DNA of 64,000 bases from Schlegelella_A sp038231215 (GCA_038231215.1 JBBRLS010000014.1:1-64000), one strand, 5' to 3'; shown: positions 54,259 through 63,558, numbered from the stretch's first letter. Program-made: numbers and translations. The notes: generated by a model not told the origin, from the letters alone.

Positions 54259-55218
54259 TCATCGGCTCTTCACGTGGTTGAGGGCCTTGACGTAGATGTT
54301 GGCCAGGCCGAACACCGCGACGAACAGGATGATGGCGAAGGCCGACGAGTAGCCGGTGCGCCATTTCTCGAAGGCCTCGCGCTTGAGCGTGATCGAGGCC
54401 AGCTCGGTCGTCGAGCCCGGCCCACCCGAGGTGAGCAGGTTGACCATGTCGAACATCTTGAAGTTCTCGATGCCGCGGAACAACACCGCCAGCATGATGA
54501 AGGGCAGCACCATCGGCAACGTGATCGACCAGAACTGGCGCCACTTCGACGCGCGGTCGACCTCGGCTGCTTCGTAGATGTAGTCGGGGATCGAGCGCAG
54601 CCCGGCCAGGCAGATCAGCATCACGTAGGGCGTCCACATCCAGGTGTCGACGATGACGATGGCCCAGGGCGCGAGCTTCACCGAGCCGAGCATCTCGAAC
54701 GACGAGGGCGCAATGCCGGTGAGGAACGAGACTGCGTAGTTGAAGAGGCCGATCTGCGGCTGGTAGAGAAAAGCCCAGAAGTTGCCGACCACCGCGGGCG
54801 ACAACATCATCGGAATGAGGATCACCGTGGTCCAGAAGCCATGGCCGCGGAACTTGCGGTCGATCAGGTAGGCCAGCGTGAAGCCGATCAAGGTCTGCAG
54901 CACGATGGTCCACAGCAGGAAATGCGCGGTGGCCTGCATGGCCAGCCAGATGTCGCCGTCGGTGAGCACCGAGACGTAGTTGTCGATGCCGACGCCCAGC
55001 ACTTCGGCATTGGGGCGATTGGCGCGGAAATTGGTGAACGAGAGCCGCACGGTCCAGATCAACGGGAAGATGTTGATCGCCAGCAGCAATGCCATGGTCG
55101 GGCCGACGAACAGCCACGCAATGGCGCGGTCCGAGAGTCCGCGCATGGTGCTCGCCATTCGCGGCGGAGTCGCTTGCGCTGCGCGTTCGATCGCGCTCGG
55201 CGGATTCAGAGGGCTCAT
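54259..55218 (-). CDS. ABC transporter permease, MalF type
   Basis: The product is 319 residues. After a 30-residue cytoplasmic start it has six transmembrane helices. The EAA loop is YIYEAAEVDRASKWRQFWSI. WLFVGPTMALLLAINIFPLIW opens the membrane part and matches the binding-protein-dependent sugar permease family. It lies 10 bases upstream of the MalG-type permease gene and 80 bases downstream of the binding protein gene. Confidence 0.93.
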   Translation of the reverse strand: MSPLNPPSAIERAAQATPPRMASTMRGLSDRAIAWLFVGPTMALLLAINIFPLIWTVRLSFTNFRANRPNAEVLGVGIDNYVSVLTDGDIWLAMQATAHFLLWTIVLQTLIGFTLAYLIDRKFRGHGFWTTVILIPMMLSPAVVGNFWAFLYQPQIGLFNYAVSFLTGIAPSSFEMLGSVKLAPWAIVIVDTWMWTPYVMLICLAGLRSIPDYIYEAAEVDRASKWRQFWSITLPMVLPFIMLAVLFRGIENFKMFDMVNLLTSGGPGSTTELASITLKREAFEKWRTGYSSAFAIILFVAVFGLANIYVKALNHVKSR

Positions 55219-55298
55219 TGAAAGGTGGGAAACAAGAGGACGGGGAACCGCGCCGGCCGACAGGGCGCGGCGCGGTCCCGAGGCTTTTCGAAGGTCGG

Positions 55299-56639
55299 CT
55301 ACTTCAGCTTGCCGTCTTCCTTGAACACCTTCTTCCAGTCGGCGAGCAGGCCGTCGAGCGCTTGCTTGGCCGTGCCCTTGTCGGCAACGACGAAGTCATG
55401 CACGCGCTTCTGCTCGGCGAGCAACAGTGCCGCATAGCTCGGCTCGGCCCAGAAGTCGACGACTTGGTCCATCGCCGTCAGGAACTCGCCGGCGAACGGT
55501 GCGCTCGCCTTGAAACCGGCGTCCTGCAACACCGCCTTGTGGCACGAGTAGCCGCCGAGCGCCCACCACTTCTTCTGCACGTCGGGCGTGGCGAACCACT
55601 TGATGTACTCCAGCGCTTCAGCCCGGTTCGGCGAGTAGGCGACCACCGAGATGCCCTGGCCGCCGAGTTGCGAGCCCTTGCCCTTGGGACCGGCCGGATT
55701 GACGAAGAAGCCGATCTTGTCGCCGCCCACGTTCGGGTCCTTGTAGAGGCCCGGGAAGAAGGCGAACCAGTTCATCATCATCGCCACCTGGCCCGACTTG
55801 AACGCGTCGAGGCCTTCACCCATGTACGAGTTGGTCAGGCCCGGCGGCGTGCAGCACTTGTAGAGCTCCTTGTAGAACTCGAGGCCTTTGACCGCGTCGG
55901 CGCCGTTGACGAAGCCGTCCATGGCGTAGTGCTTCTTCGGGTCCTCGTACTTGAAGCCGTACGGGTAGAGCACGTTGCTCACGCCCATCGTGATGCCTTC
56001 GGAGCCGCGCTCGGTGAAGAGGTAGGTGCCGTAGACCTTCTTGCCGTCGATGGTGCGGGTGAAGAACTCCGCCACCTGCTTGAACTCGGCCCAGGTCGTG
56101 GGCGCCGCGAGTTCACGGTTGTATTTCTTCTTGAACTCGGCCCGGAGTTCGGGCCTGGAGAACCAGTCCTTGCGATAGGTCCAGCCGAGCGCGTCGCCCA
56201 TCGCTGGCAGCGCCCAGTAGTTCGGCGTGCCCTTCGGCCATTCCGAATAGCCGGTCACCGTGGCCGGCATGAAGTCGCTCATCTTGATGTTCTCCTTGGC
56301 GAAGAACTCATTGAGCTTCACGTAATGGCCGCTCTCGGCCGCGCCGCCGATCCACTGGCTGTCGCCGATGATGAGGTCGCACAGCTTGCCCTTGGAGTTG
56401 AGCTCGTTGAGCATGCGGTCGGCGAAGTTCGGCCAGGGCACGAACTCGAACTTCATCTTCACCTTGGTCTGCGCGGTGAAGTCCTTCGAGAGCTCGACCA
56501 GCGCGTTGGCCGGATCCCAGGCCGCCCAGCACAGGGTGATGGTCTTGTCCTGCGCTCGCGCGGCCGGGCTGGCCAGGCTGAGTGCGGTCGCTGCGGCGAG
56601 GGCGAACACCCCCGGCAGCATCTTCGAAAACGATCTCAT
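55299..56639 (-). CDS. Extracellular solute-binding protein of the polyol/ketose ABC transporter
   Basis: The product is 446 residues. The signal peptide is clear (MLPGVFALAAATALSLASPA, cleaved at ARA-QD). The fold is the MalE-like family 1: ITLCWAAWDPANALVELS, CDLIIGDSQWIGGAAESGHY, and a C-terminal helix set. It has at least five mature cysteines (CWAAW, LCDLI, YKCCTPP, YSCHK), unusual for this class. Substrate is inferred from the linked dhaLK as a small polyol or ketose. It follows the lacI-type regulator by 52 bases. Confidence 0.9.
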   Translation of the reverse strand: MRSFSKMLPGVFALAAATALSLASPAARAQDKTITLCWAAWDPANALVELSKDFTAQTKVKMKFEFVPWPNFADRMLNELNSKGKLCDLIIGDSQWIGGAAESGHYVKLNEFFAKENIKMSDFMPATVTGYSEWPKGTPNYWALPAMGDALGWTYRKDWFSRPELRAEFKKKYNRELAAPTTWAEFKQVAEFFTRTIDGKKVYGTYLFTERGSEGITMGVSNVLYPYGFKYEDPKKHYAMDGFVNGADAVKGLEFYKELYKCCTPPGLTNSYMGEGLDAFKSGQVAMMMNWFAFFPGLYKDPNVGGDKIGFFVNPAGPKGKGSQLGGQGISVVAYSPNRAEALEYIKWFATPDVQKKWWALGGYSCHKAVLQDAGFKASAPFAGEFLTAMDQVVDFWAEPSYAALLLAEQKRVHDFVVADKGTAKQALDGLLADWKKVFKEDGKLK

Positions 56640-56691
56640 GAGGCTGTCTCCATCAGGTTTGAGGGTTCAGGGGCACACACCGGACGACCGT

Positions 56692-57723
56692 TCAATGAAG
56701 GTTCTCGGCCGTCAGGATTTCGATGCGCGGCTGCACCACGTTGAGTGCTCCGCGGACGTTCTCGCACAGGGCGCGCAGTACGCGCGCCGCGGTCAGGACG
56801 CAGTAGTGGATGTCCTGGTGCAGGACATAGGACAGCGCGTTGCCGCTCAGCAGCGCGCGGTGGTCTTCGGTGAAGTCGTGCGCGGCGACGCCGACGTGCT
56901 CGGCCAGGCCCGCATCGGCCAGCGCGCGGGCGACGCCTGCGCTTCCGGAGCCGACGTTGTAGATGCCGGCGAGCCGATCCGCGTCCACTTCCGTCGCGAG
57001 GAAGCGGCTCAGCGCCGCGCAGGCGCCGGCGTCGTCGGCCGGGAGGTCGGGCGTGCGGATCATGAGCACGTCGGCGAAGCGCTCCTCGATGACCTGGGCG
57101 AAGCCGATGCGGCGCTCGATCTCGGCCGAGAGCCGCGTCGCCTGCGAGGTGAGCAGCAGCGTGTCGCGGCCGGTGTGGCCGGTCATACGGCCGAGCAGCA
57201 GGCCGGCGGTGCGCCCGGCGGCGCGGTTGTCGGCGCCGATGAAGGTCTCGCGCATCGAGCCGGCGACATCGGAAAAGAGCGTCACGACGTGCACCCCGGA
57301 GCGCACCAGCTCGTTGATCGCCAGCTTGATCGGCGGCAGATCAGGCGCGAGCAGAACGATGCCTTCACAGGCGCCGACCTGCGCCAGCTCGACGGCGAAC
57401 TGGGCCGGGTCGGCGGCCTCGATGCGATGCGTGACCTCGGTGATGTGGCCGTGCCGGAAGTCGGCGGCGGTCTGCGCGATCTGCCGGTCGAGCAGACCGA
57501 AGAAGGGCGTCTCGTCGGCCGGCAGCACGAAGGCGAAGCGAAAGTTCCCGCCGCGACGCGGTCGCCCGGGCTGCTGCGGCGCGCCGAGCTCGGCAACGAT
57601 CTGCAGGACCTTTTGGACCGTTTCAGAATTCACTCCCGGGCGTTTGTTCAACACCCGGTCGACGGTTGCGGTGCCGACCCCGGCCATGCGCGCGATGTCG
57701 GCGATGGTCGGTGTGGAAGACAT
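56692..57723 (-). CDS. LacI-family transcriptional regulator of the ABC-dhaLK operon
   Basis: The product is 343 residues. The N-terminal helix-turn-helix and hinge helix are typical (TIADIARMAGVGTATVDRVL, with hinge RPGVNSETVQKVLQ). The C-terminal part is a periplasmic-binding-protein-like effector domain of the sugar type (FRFAFVLPADETPFFGLL; NVGSGSAGVARAL). It heads the operon, so it probably represses its own transcription and responds to the transported sugar or its phosphate. A TTG two codons upstream is a possible alternative start. Confidence 0.92.
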   Translation of the reverse strand: MSSTPTIADIARMAGVGTATVDRVLNKRPGVNSETVQKVLQIVAELGAPQQPGRPRRGGNFRFAFVLPADETPFFGLLDRQIAQTAADFRHGHITEVTHRIEAADPAQFAVELAQVGACEGIVLLAPDLPPIKLAINELVRSGVHVVTLFSDVAGSMRETFIGADNRAAGRTAGLLLGRMTGHTGRDTLLLTSQATRLSAEIERRIGFAQVIEERFADVLMIRTPDLPADDAGACAALSRFLATEVDADRLAGIYNVGSGSAGVARALADAGLAEHVGVAAHDFTEDHRALLSGNALSYVLHQDIHYCVLTAARVLRALCENVRGALNVVQPRIEILTAENLH

Positions 57724-57816
57724 GCGCAACTAGGCTGTTGATGGCCTCATCGTATAAACATCATTAATTAAATCAATCAGGGTTTTGGAGTATGCGCAGT
57801 GCCGGCTGCGCAGCGC
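57724..57816 (-). promoter_or_regulatory. AT-rich promoter/operator region of the lacI-type gene
   Basis: This 93-base gap contains a strikingly AT-rich core (TTTAATTAATGATG on the minus strand, about 57757-57776) with an imperfect dyad around TTAATTAA, in otherwise very GC-rich DNA. It fits a promoter with a LacI-type operator. -35/-10 boxes are not clear (TTGATT and TATACG are only 14 bases apart). Confidence 0.45.
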
Positions 57817-58911
57817 TCAAACGTTGAACAGGAAGTTCAGCACGTCGCCGTCCTTGACGACGTACTCCTTCCCTTCGGAGCGCATCTTCCCCGCGTCCTT
57901 GGCGCCGTGCTCGCCCTTGCAGGCGATGAAGTCGGCGAAGCCGATCGTCTGGGCGCGAATGAAGCCGCGCTCGAAGTCGGTGTGGATCACGCCGGCCGCC
58001 TGCGGCGCCGTGTCGCCGACGTGGATCGTCCAGGCGCGCACTTCCTTCACGCCGGCGGTGAAGTAGGTCTGCAGGCCGAGCAACGCGAAGGCGGCGCGGA
58101 TCAGGCGCGCCAGGCCCGACTCGGTCTGGCCCATCTCGGCGAGGAACATCTGCCGGTCGGCGTCGTCCATGTCGGCGAGCTCGGCCTCGGTCTTGGCACT
58201 GATGACGACCACCGGCGCGTGCTGCTTGCTCGCGACCTCGCGCAAGCGGTCGAGGTGCGGGTTGTTCTCGAAGCCGTTCTCAGCGACGTTGGCGACGAAC
58301 ATCGCCGGCTTGGCGGTGATGAGGCAAAGCGGCTTCAACACCGCGAGCTCTTCCTTGCTGAACGCAATCGAGCGCACCGGCCTGGCCTGGTCGAGAGCGG
58401 CGTTGCATTTCTCGAGCACGTCGACAAGGCGCTTGGCCTCCTTGTCGTTGCCCGACTTGGCGACCTTGATCGATCGCGCCAACGTCTTCTCGACGGTGGC
58501 GAGGTCGGCCAGGCAGAGCTCGGTCTGGATCACCTCGATGTCGGAGACCGGGTCGACCTTGCCGGCGACGTGGATAACGTTGTCGTCGTCGAAGCAGCGC
58601 ACGACGTTGACGATCGCGTCGGTCTCGCGCACGTGCGCCAGGAACTGGTTGCCGAGGCCTTCGCCCTTCGACGCACCGGCGACCAGCCCGGCGATGTCGA
58701 CGAACTCGACGATCGCCGGAACGATGCGCTCCGGCTTGACGATGGCCGCCAGCGCGCCGAGCCGCGGGTCGGGCAACTCGACGATGCCGATGTTCGGCTC
58801 GATCGTGCAGAACGGGTAGTTCTCCGCGGCGATGCCGGCTTTCGTCAGCGCGTTGAAGAGAGTCGACTTGCCGACGTTGGGCAAGCCGACGATGCCGCAC
58901 TTGAGGCTCAT
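57817..58911 (-). CDS. ychF: Redox-regulated ATPase/GTPase YchF
   Basis: The product is 364 residues, the standard length. The P-loop is GIVGLPNVGKSTLFNALT; the next motifs are FVDIAGLVAGASKGEGLGN and the specificity element FVANVAENG (NxxE rather than NKxD, giving ATP preference). The C-terminal TGS domain ends in KEYVVKDGDVLNFLFNV. It associates with ribosomes and is implicated in oxidative stress response. A -10-like TAAAAT lies on the minus strand at 58945-58950, about 34 bases before the ATG. Confidence 0.96.
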   Translation of the reverse strand: MSLKCGIVGLPNVGKSTLFNALTKAGIAAENYPFCTIEPNIGIVELPDPRLGALAAIVKPERIVPAIVEFVDIAGLVAGASKGEGLGNQFLAHVRETDAIVNVVRCFDDDNVIHVAGKVDPVSDIEVIQTELCLADLATVEKTLARSIKVAKSGNDKEAKRLVDVLEKCNAALDQARPVRSIAFSKEELAVLKPLCLITAKPAMFVANVAENGFENNPHLDRLREVASKQHAPVVVISAKTEAELADMDDADRQMFLAEMGQTESGLARLIRAAFALLGLQTYFTAGVKEVRAWTIHVGDTAPQAAGVIHTDFERGFIRAQTIGFADFIACKGEHGAKDAGKMRSEGKEYVVKDGDVLNFLFNV

Positions 58912-58983
58912 GAAGAAGGGATCTCGGCAGCGGGGGAGCCGGTGATTTTAGTCGGCCGGGCCTCGCTCGCGGCACGAGGGAAA

Positions 58984-59619
58984 ATGCCCGTCATGAGCCG
59001 TGCCCAGGGACTCTTCGAAGCCGACGACGGCGCCCTGCGCTGCTTCTGGTGCCAGGCCAGCCCGGCCTATCGGCGCTATCACGATCACGAATGGGGCTTT
59101 CCCGTCAGCGACGACCGTCGCCTCTTCGAAAAGCTCTGCCTCGAAGGCTTCCAGGCGGGCCTGAGCTGGCTCACCATCCTCAACAAGCGCGAGGCATTTC
59201 GCCGCGGCTTCGTCGAATTCGACGCCGAGCGAGTCGCCCGCTTCGAGAAGCGCGATGTCGAGCGCCTGCTCGGCGACGCCGGCATCGTCCGCCATCGCGG
59301 CAAGATCGAGTCGACGATCAACAACGCGAAGCGCGTCATCGAGATGCGCGAGGAGTTCGGCTCGCTCGCGGCGTACGCGTGGCGCTTCGAGCCCACGCAA
59401 GGGTCGCGGCCGAAGCGATTGACGCTCGCGGCGCTGAAGAAGCTGGGCAGCTCGCCCGAGTCGATCGCGATGTCCAAGGACCTGAAGAAGCGCGGCTGGA
59501 GCTTCGTCGGCCCGACCACGGTCTATGCCTTCATGCAGGCGATGGGCCTGGTCAACGACCACATCGAGGGCTGCCACGTGCGCGCGCTCGCCGCGCAGGC
59601 GCCGCGTCCCGGCCCGTGA
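58984..59619 (+). CDS. tag: DNA-3-methyladenine glycosylase I (Tag)
   Basis: Tag removes 3-methyladenine from alkylated DNA. The product is 211 residues from ATG 58984 (GAGGG 3 bases upstream) or 208 from 58993. Zinc-binding residues are in the N-terminal CFWCQASPAYRRYHDHEWG and the C-terminal HIEGCHVR. The base pocket segment is LFEKLCLEGFQAGLSWLTIL. The segment WSFVGPTTVYAFMQAMGLVNDH completes the family. The gene is divergent from ychF. Confidence 0.95.
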   Translation: MPVMSRAQGLFEADDGALRCFWCQASPAYRRYHDHEWGFPVSDDRRLFEKLCLEGFQAGLSWLTILNKREAFRRGFVEFDAERVARFEKRDVERLLGDAGIVRHRGKIESTINNAKRVIEMREEFGSLAAYAWRFEPTQGSRPKRLTLAALKKLGSSPESIAMSKDLKKRGWSFVGPTTVYAFMQAMGLVNDHIEGCHVRALAAQAPRPGP

Positions 59620-59676
59620 AGCGACGCTGACGATGGCTCCTGCCTACACTGGCCGCCGTCACGACCGGAGATCGAC

Positions 59677-60552
59677 ATGACGACGCAAATCCTCGCGCCG
59701 CACACCAAGGACCTGGGCGGCGGCTTCACCGTGCGGCGCCTCTTGCCGCAGGCCGATCGGCGCTCGGTCGGGCCCTTTGTTTTCTTCGACCACTTCGGGC
59801 CCATCGACGTCATGCCCGGCGCCAACTTCGACGTGCGACCGCATCCGCACATCGGCCTGGCCACGCTCACCTATCTTTTCGACGGCGCGATGATGCATCG
59901 CGACTCGACCGGCGTCGTGCAGCGCATCGAGCCGGGCGCCGTCAACTGGATGTCGGCCGGGCGCGGCATCGTTCACTCCGAGCGCGGCCCGAAGGATCTG
60001 CAAGCGCAGACCTACCGCAACCACGGCCTGCAACTCTGGATCGCCCTGCCCGAGGCCGACGAGGAGTCGGCGCCTTCGTTCCAGCATGCGCCCGCCGACG
60101 CCATTCCGAAGGTTCGGCTCGACGGCGCGGAGGTCCACGTCGTTGTCGGCTCGGCCTTCGGCGCGACCTCGCCGATCGAGGCGCGCTCGCCGACTCTGGC
60201 GCTCGTCTTCGACTTCGATGTCGCTTCGGGCAAGGCCATCGAGCTGCCGGCGCTCGCTTCCGAACGCGCGCTCTACGCGCTCGACCATCCCTTCGAGATC
60301 GACGGCGAGATGGTCGACGAGTTCACGATGGCGGTGCTGGAGCCCGGCGCGACGCCGCGGCTCTCGGCACCGCGCGGCGGCCGCGTCGCGCTGGTCGGCG
60401 GCGAGCCGCTCGGCCATCGCTTCGTGTCGTGGAATTTCGTCTCGAGCCGGCGCGAGCGCATCCGGCAAGCCGAGACCGACTGGGAAGCGCAGCGCTTCGA
60501 TCGCATCCCCGGCGAGACCGAGTTCATTCCGCTGCCGGCGCGCCACCCTTGA
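59677..60552 (+). CDS. Pirin-family protein (bicupin)
   Basis: The product is 291 residues with two cupin domains. The N-terminal metal site is visible: FDVRPHPHIGLATLTYLFDG has the HxH pattern, with later His and Glu in GIVHSE. Conserved GPFVFFDHFGPIDVMPG and VNWMSAGRG follow. Some bacterial pirins (YhhW) show quercetin 2,3-dioxygenase activity in vitro; the physiological role is open. The last 29 bases overlap the convergent exporter gene. Confidence 0.92.
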   Translation: MTTQILAPHTKDLGGGFTVRRLLPQADRRSVGPFVFFDHFGPIDVMPGANFDVRPHPHIGLATLTYLFDGAMMHRDSTGVVQRIEPGAVNWMSAGRGIVHSERGPKDLQAQTYRNHGLQLWIALPEADEESAPSFQHAPADAIPKVRLDGAEVHVVVGSAFGATSPIEARSPTLALVFDFDVASGKAIELPALASERALYALDHPFEIDGEMVDEFTMAVLEPGATPRLSAPRGGRVALVGGEPLGHRFVSWNFVSSRRERIRQAETDWEAQRFDRIPGETEFIPLPARHP

Positions 60553-61468
60553 TGGTGGCATGCGCGGCCCGAGACGCCGCAGTCGTGCCTGCGGCGGGAC
60601 GCAGCATCAATGCATTGCCCGCCACCGCAAGCGCCGCGCCGACGGCAGTGAGCAAGTCCGGTCGGTAGCCTTCGAAGGCGAGCGACACGACCAGCGCAAT
60701 CAGCGGCGTCATCACGCCGACCGTTGCCGCTGGTCCGGGCCCGAGCCGGTCCTGCAGCGTGAGGAAGCAAGCGAACGCCAGCACCGATCCGGCGAGCGTC
60801 AGCCAGGCCAGCGAAAGCCACCACGACGGCGCACTCGGCAGCACGAAGGCGCGGCCGAGCAACACCGCCACGACCGCCGCGGCAACCGCGCCGTAGAGCA
60901 TGCCGAAGCCCATCGCCGGCAGAAGCGGAACGCCGATGTTGCGGTTGCGGCTGGCGGCGAGGCTGCCCACCGCAGACAGCATCACAGACACGATCGTGAG
61001 CATCGCCCCGAGGGCACCTCGCTCGCCGTCGGCGGGCCGCACGATCTCGGGCCAGAAGATCAGCGCCACGCCGGCCAGGCCGAGCAGGCCGCCGACGATG
61101 AAGCGCCCGCCGATCGCCGCGCCGAACAAGGCCGCGGCACCGAGCCCGGTGATGAGGGGCGAGGCCGAATAGCCGACCGCGACGAGGCCCGAGGCGACAT
61201 AGCGCTCGGCGTGATAGACGCAGACGTACGACACGCCGTAGAGAAAGCTGCCCTGCAGCGCGAGTGCCGCATGCGCCCTGGCGGGGAAGCGGATGCGCTG
61301 GCCGCGCCAAAGCGCGAATGCGAGCACGACCGCGCCCGCAAGCGCAAAGCGCAACGCGACGCCGACCTCGGGCGCCACGTCCGTCAACTGGTAGGTGATC
61401 GCATGCCAGGTCGTGCCCCAGACGAGCACGCAGATCGCGAAGAGCTGCCAGTTCCTGAAACGGCTCAC
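60524..61468 (-). CDS. DMT-superfamily (EamA) transporter
   Basis: The product is 314 residues from GTG at 61468, with ten transmembrane helices in two EamA repeats: LFAICVLVWGTTWHAITYQL at the start, YSASPLITGLGAAALFG in the first repeat and PAATVGVMTPLIALVVSLAF in the second. These proteins usually export amino acids or metabolites. A longer frame from GTG 61513 would overlap the upstream MOSC gene by 29 bases. Co-transcription with the MOSC gene is likely (16-base gap). Confidence 0.88.
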   Translation of the reverse strand: MSRFRNWQLFAICVLVWGTTWHAITYQLTDVAPEVGVALRFALAGAVVLAFALWRGQRIRFPARAHAALALQGSFLYGVSYVCVYHAERYVASGLVAVGYSASPLITGLGAAALFGAAIGGRFIVGGLLGLAGVALIFWPEIVRPADGERGALGAMLTIVSVMLSAVGSLAASRNRNIGVPLLPAMGFGMLYGAVAAAVVAVLLGRAFVLPSAPSWWLSLAWLTLAGSVLAFACFLTLQDRLGPGPAATVGVMTPLIALVVSLAFEGYRPDLLTAVGAALAVAGNALMLRPAAGTTAASRAAHATIKGGAPAAE

Positions 61469-61484
61469 GTCGGTCGTCTGGCGG

Positions 61485-62354
61485 TCAGTCGAACGCGTAG
61501 CTGGCGCGTCCACGCATGCCGGGGCGAAGGCTCTTGTCGAAGCCCTCGACGATGACGGCGTTCATGCCGAAGGTGATCGCGCCGTCGAGGCGCGGGTCGG
61601 CGCGATAGCTCGACAGCACGTCGCCGACAGCGTGGCCAGGCACGGCGGTGACGGGATCGACGTCGGGGATGGGGCAGCGGGCGCAGGGCTTGACGAGCTT
61701 CAGGCGGACCGGCCCGTCGCCGGTCTCGAAGACGATCTCGTCGAGATGATCCTCGCCGTGCGCGTCGAGTCCGTCGAGGACGAGATTCGGGCGAAAGCGC
61801 GCCATCGTCACCGCGGCCTCGCCGGCCAGCGCCAAGCGGCGATTGACTTCATCGAGCGCGCTGCTCGTTGCGACGAGCAGCGGGAAGCCGTCCTGGAACG
61901 ACGTTTCGGCCTGGAGCTCGCCGGTCCAGTCGCGGCTCGCGAGGCGCTTGGTTTCCGGATCGAAGCGGGCCAGGCGCAGCGGCCGGCCGAGGAAGTCGCT
62001 GAACCATTGCGCGCAAAGCGGGCCCATGTCGTAGGCGGCGACCGTATCGCGCCAGACGCGCACTTCGCAACGCGCCTCGACGCGGTCGAGCGCGACATGC
62101 AACGCCAGCATGCCGGGCGCACGCAGGATCATCTCTTCGGTCTTGAGCGTCGGCTGGATCAGCGCCATGCGCGGCAGCTCGCGCTGCGTCACGAACTCTC
62201 CCGCGGCATCGACGACCATCCACACCCGGTCGAGGTCGAAGCCGGTCTCGACGAGCAGCGCTTCGGGCGGCGTCGTGCCGGCACAGGACTTGATCGGATG
62301 GACGTGCACCGACTCGATGGTGACGTCGACGTCACCGCTTTCGCTGAGGCTCAT
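61485..62354 (-). CDS. MOSC-domain molybdenum cofactor protein (YcbX-like)
   Basis: The product is 289 residues. The N-terminal MOSC-N beta barrel starts VTIESVHVHPIKSCAGTTPPEA. The C-terminal MOSC domain has FRPNLVLDG and the conserved cysteine in LVKPCARCPIPDVDP. YcbX and mARC relatives carry Moco and reduce N-hydroxylated compounds with a separate electron donor. No ferredoxin domain is fused here, unlike E. coli YcbX, so a partner is needed. It is divergent from the UbiH-like gene. Confidence 0.92.
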   Translation of the reverse strand: MSLSESGDVDVTIESVHVHPIKSCAGTTPPEALLVETGFDLDRVWMVVDAAGEFVTQRELPRMALIQPTLKTEEMILRAPGMLALHVALDRVEARCEVRVWRDTVAAYDMGPLCAQWFSDFLGRPLRLARFDPETKRLASRDWTGELQAETSFQDGFPLLVATSSALDEVNRRLALAGEAAVTMARFRPNLVLDGLDAHGEDHLDEIVFETGDGPVRLKLVKPCARCPIPDVDPVTAVPGHAVGDVLSSYRADPRLDGAITFGMNAVIVEGFDKSLRPGMRGRASYAFD

Positions 62355-62407
62355 GGAACTCGGTCGCTCATGGGGACAAGGCGGACGATTGTCTCGCGAG
62401 CGCTCCC

Positions 62408-62413
62408 TACAAT
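62408..62413 (+). promoter_or_regulatory. -10-like TACAAT seven bases before the monooxygenase GTG
   Basis: TACAAT, 7 bases, GTG, with no Shine-Dalgarno. Transcription would start at the initiation codon. A TTGTCT lies upstream (62389-62394), but only 13 bases separate it from the -10, so the promoter call is tentative. Confidence 0.35.
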
Positions 62414-62420
62414 CGCCAGC

Positions 62421-63551
62421 GTGCTATCCCGCCCTAATTCGCCATCGAAGTTCGACGTGCAGGTCTCCGGCACCGGCATCGTCGGCAAGACGCTGGCGCT
62501 GTCGCTGGCCCGCCTCGGCCTCTCGGTGGCGCTGCGCGGCGCGTCGACCGCAAGCGCGCGTCGCGACGACGTTCGCGCCTACGCGCTCAACGCCGCCTCG
62601 GTCGCCTTGCTGCGCGGCCTCAAGGTGTGGGATGCCTTGCCCGAGCACGCGACCACCGCCGTCTTCGACATGCAAGTGCATGGCGATGCGGTTGGCGCCG
62701 CGCTCGAATTCTCGGCCTGGGAGCAGCACCTCGGCGAGCTGGCCGTCATCACCGACGCTGCCGCGCTCGAGCACGAACTCGACGCGGCGCTGCGCTTCGC
62801 GCCGCATGTGACGCGCGTCGAGACCGACGTTCCGGCGGCGCTCGTCACGCACTGCGAAGGTCGCGCTGCCGCAGCGTTGAAGGAGCTGGACGCGGGCTTC
62901 GAGCAGCGGCCCTATGGCCAGAAGGCGATCGCGGCACGCCTCGTTGCCTCACGCCCGCATGGTCACGTCGCGCGTCAGTGGTTTCGCGCTCCCGACGTGC
63001 TGGCGCTGTTGCCCTTCGATCGCCCCGAGCCGGGACGCTCCTATGCCTTGGTGTGGTCGCTGCCGAACGAGCGGGCCGACGCGTTGCTCGTCGTGGAGCC
63101 GGCGGCCTTCGAGCGCGAACTCGCGCTGGCCACCGACGGCGAGGCGAGCGAGCTCATCCTTGCATCCGATCGCGGCGCCTGGCCCTTGCTCGTCGGCCGC
63201 GCCGCGCGCTGGTGCGGGCCGGGCTGGGTGCTCGTCGGCGACGCCGCCCACGTCGTCCACCCGCTCGCCGGACAGGGCCTCAATCTCGGCCTCGCCGACG
63301 TCGCCGCGCTCGTTGGTGCGATCGGCGATCGCGAGTCCTGGCGCGGCCTTGGCGACGAACGGTTGCTTCGGCGGTATGTGCGGCAGCGTGCCGCACCGAC
63401 ATCGGCGATGCTGCGCATTACCGACGGATTGCAGCGTTTGTTCGCCGAGGACGCTGCACCGATTCGCGATCTCCGCAACAATGGAATGGCTCTTGTCAAC
63501 CGCATTTCGCCCCTGAAGCGCTGGCTCACGGCGCGGGCCCTCGACTCCTGA
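62421..63551 (+). CDS. UbiH/VisC-family FAD-dependent monooxygenase
   Basis: The product is 376 residues from GTG. FAD-binding Rossmann start: VQVSGTGIVGKTLALSLARL. Mid-domain signature: CEGRAAAALKEL, in place of the usual DGxxSxxR. C-terminal FAD motif: VLVGDAAHVVHPLAGQGLNLG, followed by LADVAALVGAI. Members hydroxylate the ubiquinone ring; which position cannot be told. It is followed 7 bases later by a dsbC-like gene. Confidence 0.88.
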   Translation: MLSRPNSPSKFDVQVSGTGIVGKTLALSLARLGLSVALRGASTASARRDDVRAYALNAASVALLRGLKVWDALPEHATTAVFDMQVHGDAVGAALEFSAWEQHLGELAVITDAAALEHELDAALRFAPHVTRVETDVPAALVTHCEGRAAAALKELDAGFEQRPYGQKAIAARLVASRPHGHVARQWFRAPDVLALLPFDRPEPGRSYALVWSLPNERADALLVVEPAAFERELALATDGEASELILASDRGAWPLLVGRAARWCGPGWVLVGDAAHVVHPLAGQGLNLGLADVAALVGAIGDRESWRGLGDERLLRRYVRQRAAPTSAMLRITDGLQRLFAEDAAPIRDLRNNGMALVNRISPLKRWLTARALDS

Positions 63552-63558
63552 CCTCGCC

